From positions 62,001 through 126,000 of the forward strand of contig NZ_JABBCQ020000009.1 in NCBI RefSeq assembly GCF_012844455.2: a stretch of DNA of 64,000 bases. The letters are read 5' to 3'. The position numbers were made by a program, and so were the translations under genes. Numbering within the stretch: position 1 is the stretch's first letter; the number at the start of each line of letters is the position of its first letter. Source of the stretch: Comamonas suwonensis (GTDB taxonomy: Bacteria > Pseudomonadota > Gammaproteobacteria > Burkholderiales > Burkholderiaceae_C). The notes beneath the pieces are model-generated. The model did no database searches. It saw only the letters and a program-made list of their open reading frames with translations, and was not told the origin of the DNA. Shown here one piece after another: positions 28,101 through 34,031 of the stretch.

Positions 28101-29574
28101 CCGCCGGTGCAGTCAGGCTGGCTGTCGCGCCGGCATCCACCGCCATGGCTGCCGCTTTGGACAGCGCGCCGGCATTGGGGTCCAGGCCCATGGCCTGAGA
28201 GGGAGCCAGCTCTGGCGCGGGAACCGCTGGAGTGTCCGCGCCCAGGTCTGCCGTGCCTGGCGCTGCATTGGGGTTAGTAGTGGACTCGCCCACTGGTGCT
28301 GGGGTTGCAACTGGCTCCGTCACCTGCGTCACATCCTCCGGCGTTGCGCCGACATTGCCCATGTCGTCTGCATACAGCGTGGCGTCCTGGCCCATGTCAT
28401 TGGCCGCGCCCGACTGTTCGACCGGCACACCTGCTGACTCGGCAGTTGAGGGCGATCCAGCTGCAGCCTCTTGCGCCTGAGCCTGGGCCACATTCCAGCC
28501 GCGCACCCACTGCGCCTTGGCCACCACGCTTTTGATCGACTCCGGCGGCGTGCGCGGTTCTCCAGAAGCAAAAGCAGCAGCACCCTCACTCTGTCGCTGG
28601 GCCGCGCCCTTGTGCGCCATGCCCTCCATCGCGCCAAAGCCTCCACCCATGGGGGCAGAAGCCAAGCCTTCCAGCGCAGCCTGCCCGGCCACGCCCTGCC
28701 AGGTTGGCACATCAAAGCCTTCACCCTGCAGCGCGGTATTGGAAGCATGCCGCTCCTGCCCGCCCTGCAGCATTTCCATCGGAGCCTCTTTGGCCGCGCC
28801 CATAGCAGTGGAGCGCAGCACACCAGGAGCTGCTTTTTCTGCTACCTCGGCCGCCACGCGCTGGCCGGCCAGGCGCCGCACCGCACTTTCCGCACCGGTA
28901 CCGCCAGCTGCCGCGCCCAGTACCCCACCCAGGGCAATGCTCCCCGCATTGGGGCCTGCATAGGCTTGAGCTACATCGGCACGCTGGCTGGCATCGGCCT
29001 CGCTCCCGCCCGCTTCTAGGTGCTTTTGCTTCACGCTTTCGTGGATCTGCCCCTTGATGCCACCCAAGCCTTGCGCCGCGCCCAGCCCCACCTGGGCTGC
29101 ACGCGCGGCTATGGCAGGCACGGCGCCACCACCAGTCAGCAGACCAGCCACCAGCGTGGGGGCAGAGGTGCCCAATGCATTCAGCGTGGTATCAATTGGA
29201 GCTTCGGCAAAGCTGCCAGCATAGGCCTTCACTTCCTCCCAAGTGCTGCCAGACTCTTCAGCTACTTTGATGATTTCAGAGCGGGCCTGCTTCTGAGCTT
29301 TGCGCTGTGGTGACACAAGGTCCGTCAGCTTCTCCGTAGCCTTGCCCAGAACACGTGATGCAGCATTGTCGGCACCAGCCACATCCGTAAGCATCTTGAC
29401 GCCCTGGGTGAGCCCCGAGCCCAAAGCAATGCCCAAGTCGCCGGCTCCGCGAATCAAGCTTCGTTCAGGCGGCGACTCTCCATCCAAAGTTCCCGCAAAT
29501 GGCGCAAGGCCCTGAGTGGCAGAGCTTGGCTTATCCAGCTCACCTTGAAATGGCTTGAGAGGCTTTTGAGTCAT
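22102..29574 (-). CDS. Giant polyvalent virion protein (probable DNA-ejection protein)
   Basis: At 2490 residues this is the largest gene. The ATG at 29574 has GGGGG before it and stands exactly 31 nt after late motif copy 4. Visible parts are: an Ala/Gly-rich, membrane-interacting N-terminus; long Ala/Pro/Gln linkers; a ParB-like block (VSSDGHIIDGHHQAVAA, about residue 885); a metallopeptidase-type HEALGHHG (about 1175); and an LPD-type domain (VVERWAADLFAQQGGK, LLDARSAKSSVAHGG, about 1350). A helical region and one hydrophobic segment near residue 2210 follow. Such multi-domain polyvalent proteins are packaged and injected with phage DNA to protect it and remodel the host. Individual activities are inferred. 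Confidence 0.8.
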   Translation of the reverse strand: MTQKPLKPFQGELDKPSSATQGLAPFAGTLDGESPPERSLIRGAGDLGIALGSGLTQGVKMLTDVAGADNAASRVLGKATEKLTDLVSPQRKAQKQARSEIIKVAEESGSTWEEVKAYAGSFAEAPIDTTLNALGTSAPTLVAGLLTGGGAVPAIAARAAQVGLGAAQGLGGIKGQIHESVKQKHLEAGGSEADASQRADVAQAYAGPNAGSIALGGVLGAAAGGTGAESAVRRLAGQRVAAEVAEKAAPGVLRSTAMGAAKEAPMEMLQGGQERHASNTALQGEGFDVPTWQGVAGQAALEGLASAPMGGGFGAMEGMAHKGAAQRQSEGAAAFASGEPRTPPESIKSVVAKAQWVRGWNVAQAQAQEAAAGSPSTAESAGVPVEQSGAANDMGQDATLYADDMGNVGATPEDVTQVTEPVATPAPVGESTTNPNAAPGTADLGADTPAVPAPELAPSQAMGLDPNAGALSKAAAMAVDAGATASLTAPAEQTPTAGSLTGAAQDMAPQESAPSPAVAPGVDPDTGEISLQAQMNNLRASIGYMQQQGKAQGWNKDMVAQRNALQTQLTRLELQASGGKERGASSTGAPAPVPLTGINQILAKQIPAMSEQELQQAIAHYGPNHKRTAKLEKALQALAQKTLTAIETGANANVSQADQTQQGSSQPAQAGATQAGKDAGQSVGAAASATKTEQIAHEGNAGREAQRQRQLEASERWTRMTTVERQAVTATAPGLNAIARKNLHTRAWADIGEKTRGNLLDSLAVSAASPTGKAQAAIESEAKTKPQPASSQTPVKQEAQPMADAKPFAAETGTLGIPRAEMPQVPTANHGGLVKHLNAQGIAHETTTVDAAALKPTQAEYSPAKVEAAKSATGDRAVIVSSDGHIIDGHHQAVAAAEEGKQVKAIVLDAPVEQALAAVKASPSANAAPASAPATESTPAPAPKSVPQRMKEAKAAKEAQAAPAPNDGQRKHATQRSKQELTPAQELVQGQIESRERQKKEAWAKVKQLRAAVKDGTANRLQLLKAEDAHRHLVREVDGMDSPSFRREAADTATGADFDVASFLQIMNEGQPASAAAAAAPAMNVRPSYSPAARAEAVRAVTGTADAIRRAWANGPEVVVAFDMQDPVVPESARRADLKQRSGGARGAPEGFYYQGKVYLMASKLKTPNDAARVLFHEALGHHGLRGLFGKDLGLILNQVATMRKADVDAKIEEYGLRRINRLDRRTAAEEVLAEMAQNTPQIGFVRRAVAAIRTWLRTHVPGFKSLALTDAELIRNYILPARAWVERGGAAGNLYGVASFSRDSREAPQTDLEKALVLQGAPVAVLDLKNAPSGGYAVVERWAADLFAQQGGKAISPEFGEVLLDARSAKSSVAHGGANDAKKVAFAAVKDVIERGALVYRATAGHTDSFYSSAPVSISGKDNIVTVLVRRDHNTQRMYLHSVSLKENLLKPRVSSVDAKKASERSGSTSSGEVSTLANGVQQGKAATEDVARELNRLLTLDTNKVQRDAANGDSDADDLLFSRSKMMELKDSALDQLSQTFTHEGKVSLWDKSVGTMRHLGERAPAFKPVYEAASQNIEDVSMLANDAADAAPRLIPRVESLRDMLGKDRKKPVSAADNKAVAKPLFEGTLVWARDENGKPAQVGELQKRHANLSVHNKAAMLLKQGKIDSGVLAMWQGLPLAQFEKLIDSRFESKMLKAGIVWSDSELQSMFGADANQVSLYREARAAIDRSIDMTARTDMLRVVGEKYEPMRDAVLAQPSVEAAAQLLLDTLEQDAKADPDSRDRLGEYMQQIKRRMETATDLQKAGYAPLSRFGRYTVDVVDANGERQYFGMYESQRESNLAKMQLAQEFKGATITTGTMSAEAYKLFAGVTPETLEQFGEMLGLKSEGNEAQDKAFQEFLKLTKNNHSAMKRMIHRQGIAGFSQDVGRVVANFVYSNARAGAMGLNAGKMDTAIGAIPKEQGELKDLAMGLRSYIRDPQEEGQAVRGMLFAQYLGGSLASAFVNMTQPFQITMPWLSQYGGMKKAGAQMARALKDMGTKGFQYEDDLAKALQAAEDDGTVSPQEVHQLMAQARGAGGLRSGDGTRTGDARAQASNLWEKGKVLWGQPFALAEQFNRRSTFIASYRIAKDQGMADPAAFARKAVLETQFVYSKANKPQWARGAVGGTLFTFKTYSVSYLELMQRMWTQGEAGSPERAAGRRAVGWALAMLVLMGGAGGLPFMEDAEDLIDGAGQLMGYNLSSKQWRKELMADAVGKELADFMEQGISGLPGAPIDVSGRLGMGNLLPGTGLFLNKPSRERDLLEIAGPAGDLVSRGFSGARKLLGGDVAGAALEISPTAIRNLAKGADMAATGMYRDTKGYKVIDSTLAEAAAKAIGFQPKPVSEVQEANSFMQRSKSFYTQTSSEIKAQWADALFRKDEAAVKRVRERLADWNRVNPDQPMVVKMPDVWKRVREMGKDRTQRIAEAAPKALREQMRSQAAEVWG

Positions 29575-29605
29575 CCCCCAATGACACCTCACCCCTGGTG
29601 GTGGT

Positions 29606-29624
29606 GTCGAACCCTAGCGGGTGG
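29606..29624 (-). promoter_or_regulatory. Late motif copy 4
   Basis: The 12-bp core CTAGGGTTCGAC (29606-29617 on the minus strand) is intact and its upstream half is CCACCCG. It lies 31 nt before the ATG of the giant virion gene, whose leader can form GACACC/GGTGTC. It restarts late transcription after the 29.8-34.0 kb cargo block. Confidence 0.72.
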
Positions 29625-29806
29625 CACACAAGCTACCGCTCCCCACAACACATGCTGGCTACATGATCCACCCTAATCACTCTAGTGATGCTTCTGCCCC
29701 CTAGGTTTTGCGGCAAAAGTTGACAGGCGGGCAGGCCTTCATCACTTTCGTGTTGCGAAAAGTGCATTAATTGCGAATAATGCGTTTAACGAACAAGGAG
29801 AGAACC

Positions 29807-30271
29807 ATGAGTCAACAAGTGCTAGAACCAGCGAGCCCAGCGGAAGCCGAGATGGCAGCTGTCGCAACCAGCTGCCTGATAGCCGCTCTGGATCACTCTC
29901 GCGCAGAAACCGTCAAGCTGAAGCTGGAGTTTGATGACGGACAAGGCGAATGCCCGGAACTGTTACTCCCCCCCAAGGCGCTTCGCTTTTTTGCCAACGT
30001 ACTGCGGCAAATGTCCAAGCGCGAGCCCATGCTGTTGGTACCCCAAAAGCTAGAACTGACCACGCAAGAGGCCGCGGCTTTCCTCAATGTGTCACGCCCC
30101 TTTGTGATCAAAGAAATTGAGCAAGGCCGACTGAAGTGCCGAATGGTGAACCGGCACCGCAGAATCGAATTTGAAGAACTGGTCAGATACCAGGCTGAGT
30201 CGCGCGCACGCTCTGAGGCTGCGCTATCCGAGATTGCTCAGCTCACCAAAGATATCGGTCAGGAGTTGTAA
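29807..30271 (+). CDS. Antitoxin-like DNA-binding protein (excisionase-type helix-turn-helix)
   Basis: The 154-residue protein uses the ATG at 29807 with AAGGAG 7 nt upstream. Its middle holds an excisionase-like helix-turn-helix, LTTQEAAAFLNVSRPFVIKEI, followed by a basic wing (GRLKCRMVNRHRRI) and a C-terminal helix that probably binds the toxin. Its stop overlaps the start of the PIN gene, the usual antitoxin-toxin order. It should repress its own promoter. The upstream region 29625-29806 is AT-rich with TTGCGAA/TAATGCG elements that may be the operator. Confidence 0.8.
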   Translation: MSQQVLEPASPAEAEMAAVATSCLIAALDHSRAETVKLKLEFDDGQGECPELLLPPKALRFFANVLRQMSKREPMLLVPQKLELTTQEAAAFLNVSRPFVIKEIEQGRLKCRMVNRHRRIEFEELVRYQAESRARSEAALSEIAQLTKDIGQEL

Positions 30272-30846
30272 TGGCAGGTGCAGCGGGTTTCACAGCAGTT
30301 TTGGACGCCAACGTGCTCTATCCCGCTTTACTGCGGGATGTCCTGCTTAGTCTGGCGCAGACAGGCATCTACGTTGCCCGCTGGTCTGTAGATATCGAGG
30401 ATGAATGGTCGCGCCACCTGATTCAGGACTTCCCTGACAAAGAGGCGTCCATTCGCCATATGACATTGCAAATGCAGACGGCCATACCGGATTGTCTGAT
30501 CCGCGGCTATGAACCATTTATTGATGGCTTGAACTTGCCAGATCCCGATGACCGCCATGTCCTGGCTGCAGCCATCGTGGGGCACGCAGATGTCATCGTT
30601 ACCTCGAACACCAAAGACTTCCCACGCGACGTCTTGGCAAGCTACGACATAGAACTGCAAGGCCCTGACGAATTTCTCGTCAACCAGCTCAATCTTTACC
30701 CACTGCGTGCACTCGAAGCCCTCAAAGCCATGCGCCAACGCTGGAGGCGTCCCGAGATGTCAGCTACTGCCATGATTGAGCTCATGGAACAGCGTGGCCT
30801 AGCCATGACGGCCTCGCACCTGAGCGAAGCTGTCAATTTGCTCTAA
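30271..30846 (+). CDS. PIN-domain ribonuclease toxin
   Basis: The 191-residue protein opens with FTAVLDANVLYPALLRDVLL, containing the first metal-binding Asp. An acidic mid-region carries VDIEDEW, and later DPDDRHVLAAAI and IVTSNTKDFP provide the remaining acidic PIN residues. PIN toxins cleave RNA, often tRNA or rRNA. The start codon overlaps the antitoxin stop. The module may stabilise the prophage or block other phages. The C-terminal 50 residues are an extension typical of this PIN/excisionase-antitoxin subgroup. Confidence 0.85.
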   Translation: MAGAAGFTAVLDANVLYPALLRDVLLSLAQTGIYVARWSVDIEDEWSRHLIQDFPDKEASIRHMTLQMQTAIPDCLIRGYEPFIDGLNLPDPDDRHVLAAAIVGHADVIVTSNTKDFPRDVLASYDIELQGPDEFLVNQLNLYPLRALEALKAMRQRWRRPEMSATAMIELMEQRGLAMTASHLSEAVNLL

Positions 30847-30917
30847 ACCAGACTGCTTCAAATTGACTAGCACAGGTAACAAAAGCTTAGTTCAATCCAA
30901 TAAATAAAGGACAGGAA

Positions 30918-31640
30918 GTGAAGTACGACAATCCAGCTGGACGTCTGCTCGAAATACTGCTCAAGGTGCAGGCGTATCCGAAAAACGCTTCGGCCAGAGA
31001 TGTCTGGCGAGAGGTTTTTGAACTGCCAGCCTCGGAAACGCTAAGTCCCTTGATGACAGCCAAACTGGGAACAACAATGTTGCTAGTGCAGCAAGCCATT
31101 GATCTGCTTAGAGAAGATCATCCAGAGCTCGCTGACCCTCACCCAGGTTGGGCAGTACAAGTTAGCCATGCTTTTCAAGCGCACAACGTACATAGCCACA
31201 TTGAAACCTTTTCCGCCAACATCTCCACTGACTTGGTAGCAAACGTCCGAACTGCTGCTGTTCTGCTCGATAAAGGCTCGAAGCGAAAAACGTTGTCAGT
31301 TGAAAAGTTGGCAGAGATGCGAGAAGCAATCGATGTCGTGCTCAAAGATGTTCTGGAATCCGACGAGATGGATGCAGGACTTCGCAACTATGTTGTGCGC
31401 GCTTTACGCAAGATCCTGACAGCGATTGACGAATACAAGTTGACCGGGGCAACTCCGATCCTGGAATCAATTGAACAGGCAGTTGGCCATGTAATGGTTG
31501 ATCCCGAATACAAAAACTTTTTGGCCAACGCTCCGCTAGGACAACGTGTATTTAACGCTCTCCAAGCAGCCGGCAGCATTGTCACCGTTGCTACTGGCAT
31601 GCCAGCTCTTACACATACTGCTCAACTATTTCTAAGATAG
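30918..31640 (+). CDS. Unknown 240-residue helical protein in the cargo block
   Basis: The start is a GTG at 30918 with AAAGGA about 5 nt upstream. The protein is acidic, almost wholly helical and has one hydrophobic C-terminal stretch (AAGSIVTVATGMPALTHTAQLFL). No family was recognised. It is an autonomous gene: it follows the toxin by 70 bp and ends at a bidirectional terminator. Its place between a toxin-antitoxin pair and an immunity module makes a superinfection-exclusion or defence function plausible, but nothing in the sequence proves it. Confidence 0.6.
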   Translation: MKYDNPAGRLLEILLKVQAYPKNASARDVWREVFELPASETLSPLMTAKLGTTMLLVQQAIDLLREDHPELADPHPGWAVQVSHAFQAHNVHSHIETFSANISTDLVANVRTAAVLLDKGSKRKTLSVEKLAEMREAIDVVLKDVLESDEMDAGLRNYVVRALRKILTAIDEYKLTGATPILESIEQAVGHVMVDPEYKNFLANAPLGQRVFNALQAAGSIVTVATGMPALTHTAQLFLR

Positions 31641-31652
31641 GAAAGATGCAAT

Positions 31653-31681
31653 AAAAAAGCCCGCCAAAGCGGGCCTTTTTA
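31653..31681. terminator. Bidirectional terminator
   Basis: AAAAAGCCCGC-loop-GCGGGCCTTTTT gives an A-tract and a T-tract on either side of a GC stem. It serves both the 240-residue gene (plus strand) and the antirepressor gene (minus strand). Confidence 0.9.
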
Positions 31682-31689
31682 TTTACAAA

Positions 31690-32700
31690 TCAAGCATCAT
31701 GACGCAATGCAGGCTGTCGGCTTGCGGCGCTCCTCGCCAATCGCATAGTGCAAGCCGTTGCAATGTTGGCCAACTGTTCATCAGTGGCAAAGATGGGGTC
31801 TTCGCCATTTAGCCATTTTGGCAGCTTGTCCAGCGAGGTGATCATTTCCCCGTTATCCATTGCTCGCGTGGCTGGCGCTGTGAGCTGATGGGTCATCCGG
31901 TCATACGTCAGATTGGACACAAAACGCTTAGTCTTCCAATCCACATCACCTTGCATGACTGCAGCAAAGACAGACCGCTGCACTTGCGCGCCTGCCTGGG
32001 CCGACATGGAGAATGCCAAGTCAAGGCGCACAGCATCATCCAGACTCACTCTGGTCGCTGCGGGCTTGCTCTCCACTTCATCACCCGCATACCCATTGGG
32101 CAACTTGGCAATCAGATAGCCGCGCGCTTCCTCGTATTGACCAGGGTGCAAAGCCAGATAGCTGTGAACCTTGAACTTGCGTTGCAGTCGCGCCCAGGTT
32201 TCCGCATAGTTCTGAGTGCCGGCATCGACGATTGCCTGAACAATCTGCTTTAGGTCCTGAGCTTGGGCGGGGCTGATGCGATCGTAGTCAAAGGTTGATT
32301 GCGCGGGCTGCGCCAAACGCTTTTTGACAGCGATACCCTCGCTCCAGTAATTCCAGAGAGCGTCGTCGCATTCATTTTGGTAAGTAGTCACCACTTCGCG
32401 CAGCGATTCACGGATTTTTCCAACATTGATTCCGGCCAGCCAACCAAACAGTTTACGCAGAGGCAAGCAGATCATCGACTGAACGCCGCTGATGGTGGGT
32501 ATTGCGATTTCCGCAACACCCCAGCGCGCTGGGTTTGCCTTGAGCTTTGAAAACTGAGCCGCCCAGTCCAAACCCATGCCAGAAACGATAGGCTTCATCG
32601 GCGTGTACGGCTGGCCGTTGTGCTCTACAACATACAACTCGGCACCGTGAAACGGTACTGTGATTGCGCGATTGGCGTTGATTTGCGTAGAATCGTCCAT
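31690..32700 (-). CDS. P22-type antirepressor (Ant)
   Basis: The 336-residue protein has the P22_AR_N domain (ITVPFHGAELYVVEHNGQPY, GMGLDWAAQFSKL, MICLPLRKLFGWLAGINVGKI). This is followed by a C-terminal region like P22_AR_C (QAQDLKQIVQAIVDAGTQNYAETW). Antirepressors bind and inactivate the prophage repressor. I prefer the ATG at 32700 (AAGGA 6 nt before); an ATG at 32793 overlapping the upstream stop would add a low-complexity extension. It forms an immI-like unit with the small ribbon-helix-helix gene upstream. Confidence 0.85.
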   Translation of the reverse strand: MDDSTQINANRAITVPFHGAELYVVEHNGQPYTPMKPIVSGMGLDWAAQFSKLKANPARWGVAEIAIPTISGVQSMICLPLRKLFGWLAGINVGKIRESLREVVTTYQNECDDALWNYWSEGIAVKKRLAQPAQSTFDYDRISPAQAQDLKQIVQAIVDAGTQNYAETWARLQRKFKVHSYLALHPGQYEEARGYLIAKLPNGYAGDEVESKPAATRVSLDDAVRLDLAFSMSAQAGAQVQRSVFAAVMQGDVDWKTKRFVSNLTYDRMTHQLTAPATRAMDNGEMITSLDKLPKWLNGEDPIFATDEQLANIATACTMRLARSAASRQPALRHDA

Positions 32701-32739
32701 GTTGAATCCTTGTGTGATAACTGGGTTTTTGACACTCAA

Positions 32740-32767
32740 CGCCTCTGGACTCCTACCTCCAGGGGCG
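32740..32767 (+). terminator. Hairpin between the Arc-like gene and ant
   Basis: CGCCTCTGGA/TCCAGGGGCG forms a stem with one mismatch, followed on the plus strand by TTTCCTTTTT. In P22 the arc-ant junction encodes an antisense RNA (sar); a plus-strand terminator here would fit a similar antisense transcript, but no promoter was identified. Confidence 0.45.
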
Positions 32768-32789
32768 TTTCCTTTTTCAGGCTTGCTTT

Positions 32790-32975
32790 TCATGCTGCAG
32801 CCTTTTCCTTTTCATTCCGTACAACTTCTTGGCCGCGCTTGATGAGATAAATGATTTCAGAGTTCATGCTTCGCTCGTTGATTGCGGCACTGGCCTTGAT
32901 TGCTTTGCGCATACCAGGTTCACTGAAGCGCACAACATACTGCTCCGCCCTAACCTGTGCTGGTCCATCCGACAT
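32790..32975 (-). CDS. Arc/Mnt-like ribbon-helix-helix repressor (61 aa)
   Basis: The small protein has the strand-helix-helix order of Arc: QYVVRFSEPGMRKAIKASAA, then INERSMNSEIIYLIKRG, with the conserved RSMNSEI second helix. It probably dimerises on the repeats in the divergent intergenic region and represses itself and the antirepressor. It is the Arc counterpart of a P22 immI-like switch. Tight coupling to ant follows. Confidence 0.85.
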   Translation of the reverse strand: MSDGPAQVRAEQYVVRFSEPGMRKAIKASAAINERSMNSEIIYLIKRGQEVVRNEKEKAAA

Positions 32976-33102
32976 CTTTGTCTTTCGTTAGAATAGCGAC
33001 TTGCTATGAATCGAAATATATCGAGTCGATAGCTATTAATCAAGCGATTTATAGCGACTCGCTTTATTGAATTTTTCTATTGTTGCGCACGGAGTTATAG
33101 CC
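32976..33102. promoter_or_regulatory. Divergent immI-like operator/promoter region
   Basis: The region is very AT-rich. TAGCGACTTGCTA (about 32993-33005) and TAGCGACTCGCT (about 33052-33063) are near-identical direct copies, and CGAGTCGATAGCTA between them holds the motif in inverted form. They lie between two divergent ribbon-helix-helix genes and are the likely shared operators. Confidence 0.65.
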
Positions 33103-33621
33103 ATGGAAGAGAAGCAGGCTTATCCATCTGATCAGGCTGATAAGGTACTTGTGCGCATGCCAGACGGGATGCGCGATCGTCTAAAGCATGCTGCTAAGAC
33201 CAACAATCGCACGATGAACGCGGAGATCGTCGCTCGATTAGCAGCGTCACTTGTCGCCGGTTCAACCGACCTTTATGAAGCCGACTTAAAAACAAGCATG
33301 GAGATCGTGCGGCAAGAGTTCGAACACGAAAAACGACTCGCGCGAGCTCAGTTGCTGCTAAGCACGTACCAAGATCAAGCCTCTCTGGTCCGTCGCAGAC
33401 TTGACAGAGAGATCCAGCTGGTAGAGCACATCGAGGCCCAACTGGCAATTGCGACCAAGCATGGAGACGACACCGCGCCCAGAATCGCGCGTGAACTGAA
33501 AGATGCACAGTACTGGCTTGAACGCACCCAGCAGGAGTACGAACTCATTCAGCAAGAGATCGCCAGCACCAAAAGTGAGCTTGAGCACGCACGCCAGAGC
33601 CTGAAGAACCCTAATGAATAA
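33103..33621 (+). CDS. Mnt/Arc-like ribbon-helix-helix protein with long coiled coil
   Basis: The 172-residue protein begins at 33103 with GGAG 8 nt upstream. The first 50 residues are an Arc-type ribbon-helix-helix (KVLVRMPDGMRDRLKHAA, KTNNRTMNAEIVARL). Then comes an uninterrupted coiled coil of about 110 residues rich in Gln, Glu and Arg, which P22 Mnt has only in short form for tetramerisation. It is divergent from the smaller Arc-like gene and probably represses the antirepressor in the lysogen. Confidence 0.8.
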   Translation: MEEKQAYPSDQADKVLVRMPDGMRDRLKHAAKTNNRTMNAEIVARLAASLVAGSTDLYEADLKTSMEIVRQEFEHEKRLARAQLLLSTYQDQASLVRRRLDREIQLVEHIEAQLAIATKHGDDTAPRIARELKDAQYWLERTQQEYELIQQEIASTKSELEHARQSLKNPNE

Positions 33622-33668
33622 ACATTAAAACGCTGCAGTCATTTAACACACCGCCCTGTGGAGGGAGC

Positions 33669-34031
33669 ATGAAGATCACGATACTGCAGCTGGTGGGCGG
33701 CTCGCTGCTGGCACTGGCAGCCGCGCACGCTCAGGCAGCCAACTACGCCACCTGCCTACTGGACAAGCTGCCTGGCACACAAAACGATGTGGCAGCCCAC
33801 GCCAACATGCAGGTGTGCTTAGGCAAGTTTCCTGGCGGCATTGAGGCCACTCCTCAAGGAAAAGGCCGCGGCATATTTGGCTTTAGCAGCGGCGCGGAGT
33901 GCACTGCCAAAAAGGCTGGCGACACTCGCAGCAACCGCGCAGCAGTCCTGATTGGGGTCGCCTGCAGGAAGCTGTATGACGAGCCCGTCAAACTCACCCC
34001 ATTCAGCGGGAAGCTCGACGGGGAAAGATAG
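33669..34031 (+). CDS. Small secreted Cys-containing protein, unknown
   Basis: The 120-residue protein has a clear Sec signal peptide (MKITILQLVGGSLLALAAAH, cleavage after AQA) and a mature domain with four Cys (ATCLLDK, MQVCLGKF, AECTAKK, GVACRKL). These probably form two disulfides in the periplasm. GGAGGGAGC precedes the ATG. Its stop abuts the convergent stop of the 34032-35828 gene. A lysogenic-conversion role is possible but unproven. Confidence 0.7.
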   Translation: MKITILQLVGGSLLALAAAHAQAANYATCLLDKLPGTQNDVAAHANMQVCLGKFPGGIEATPQGKGRGIFGFSSGAECTAKKAGDTRSNRAAVLIGVACRKLYDEPVKLTPFSGKLDGER

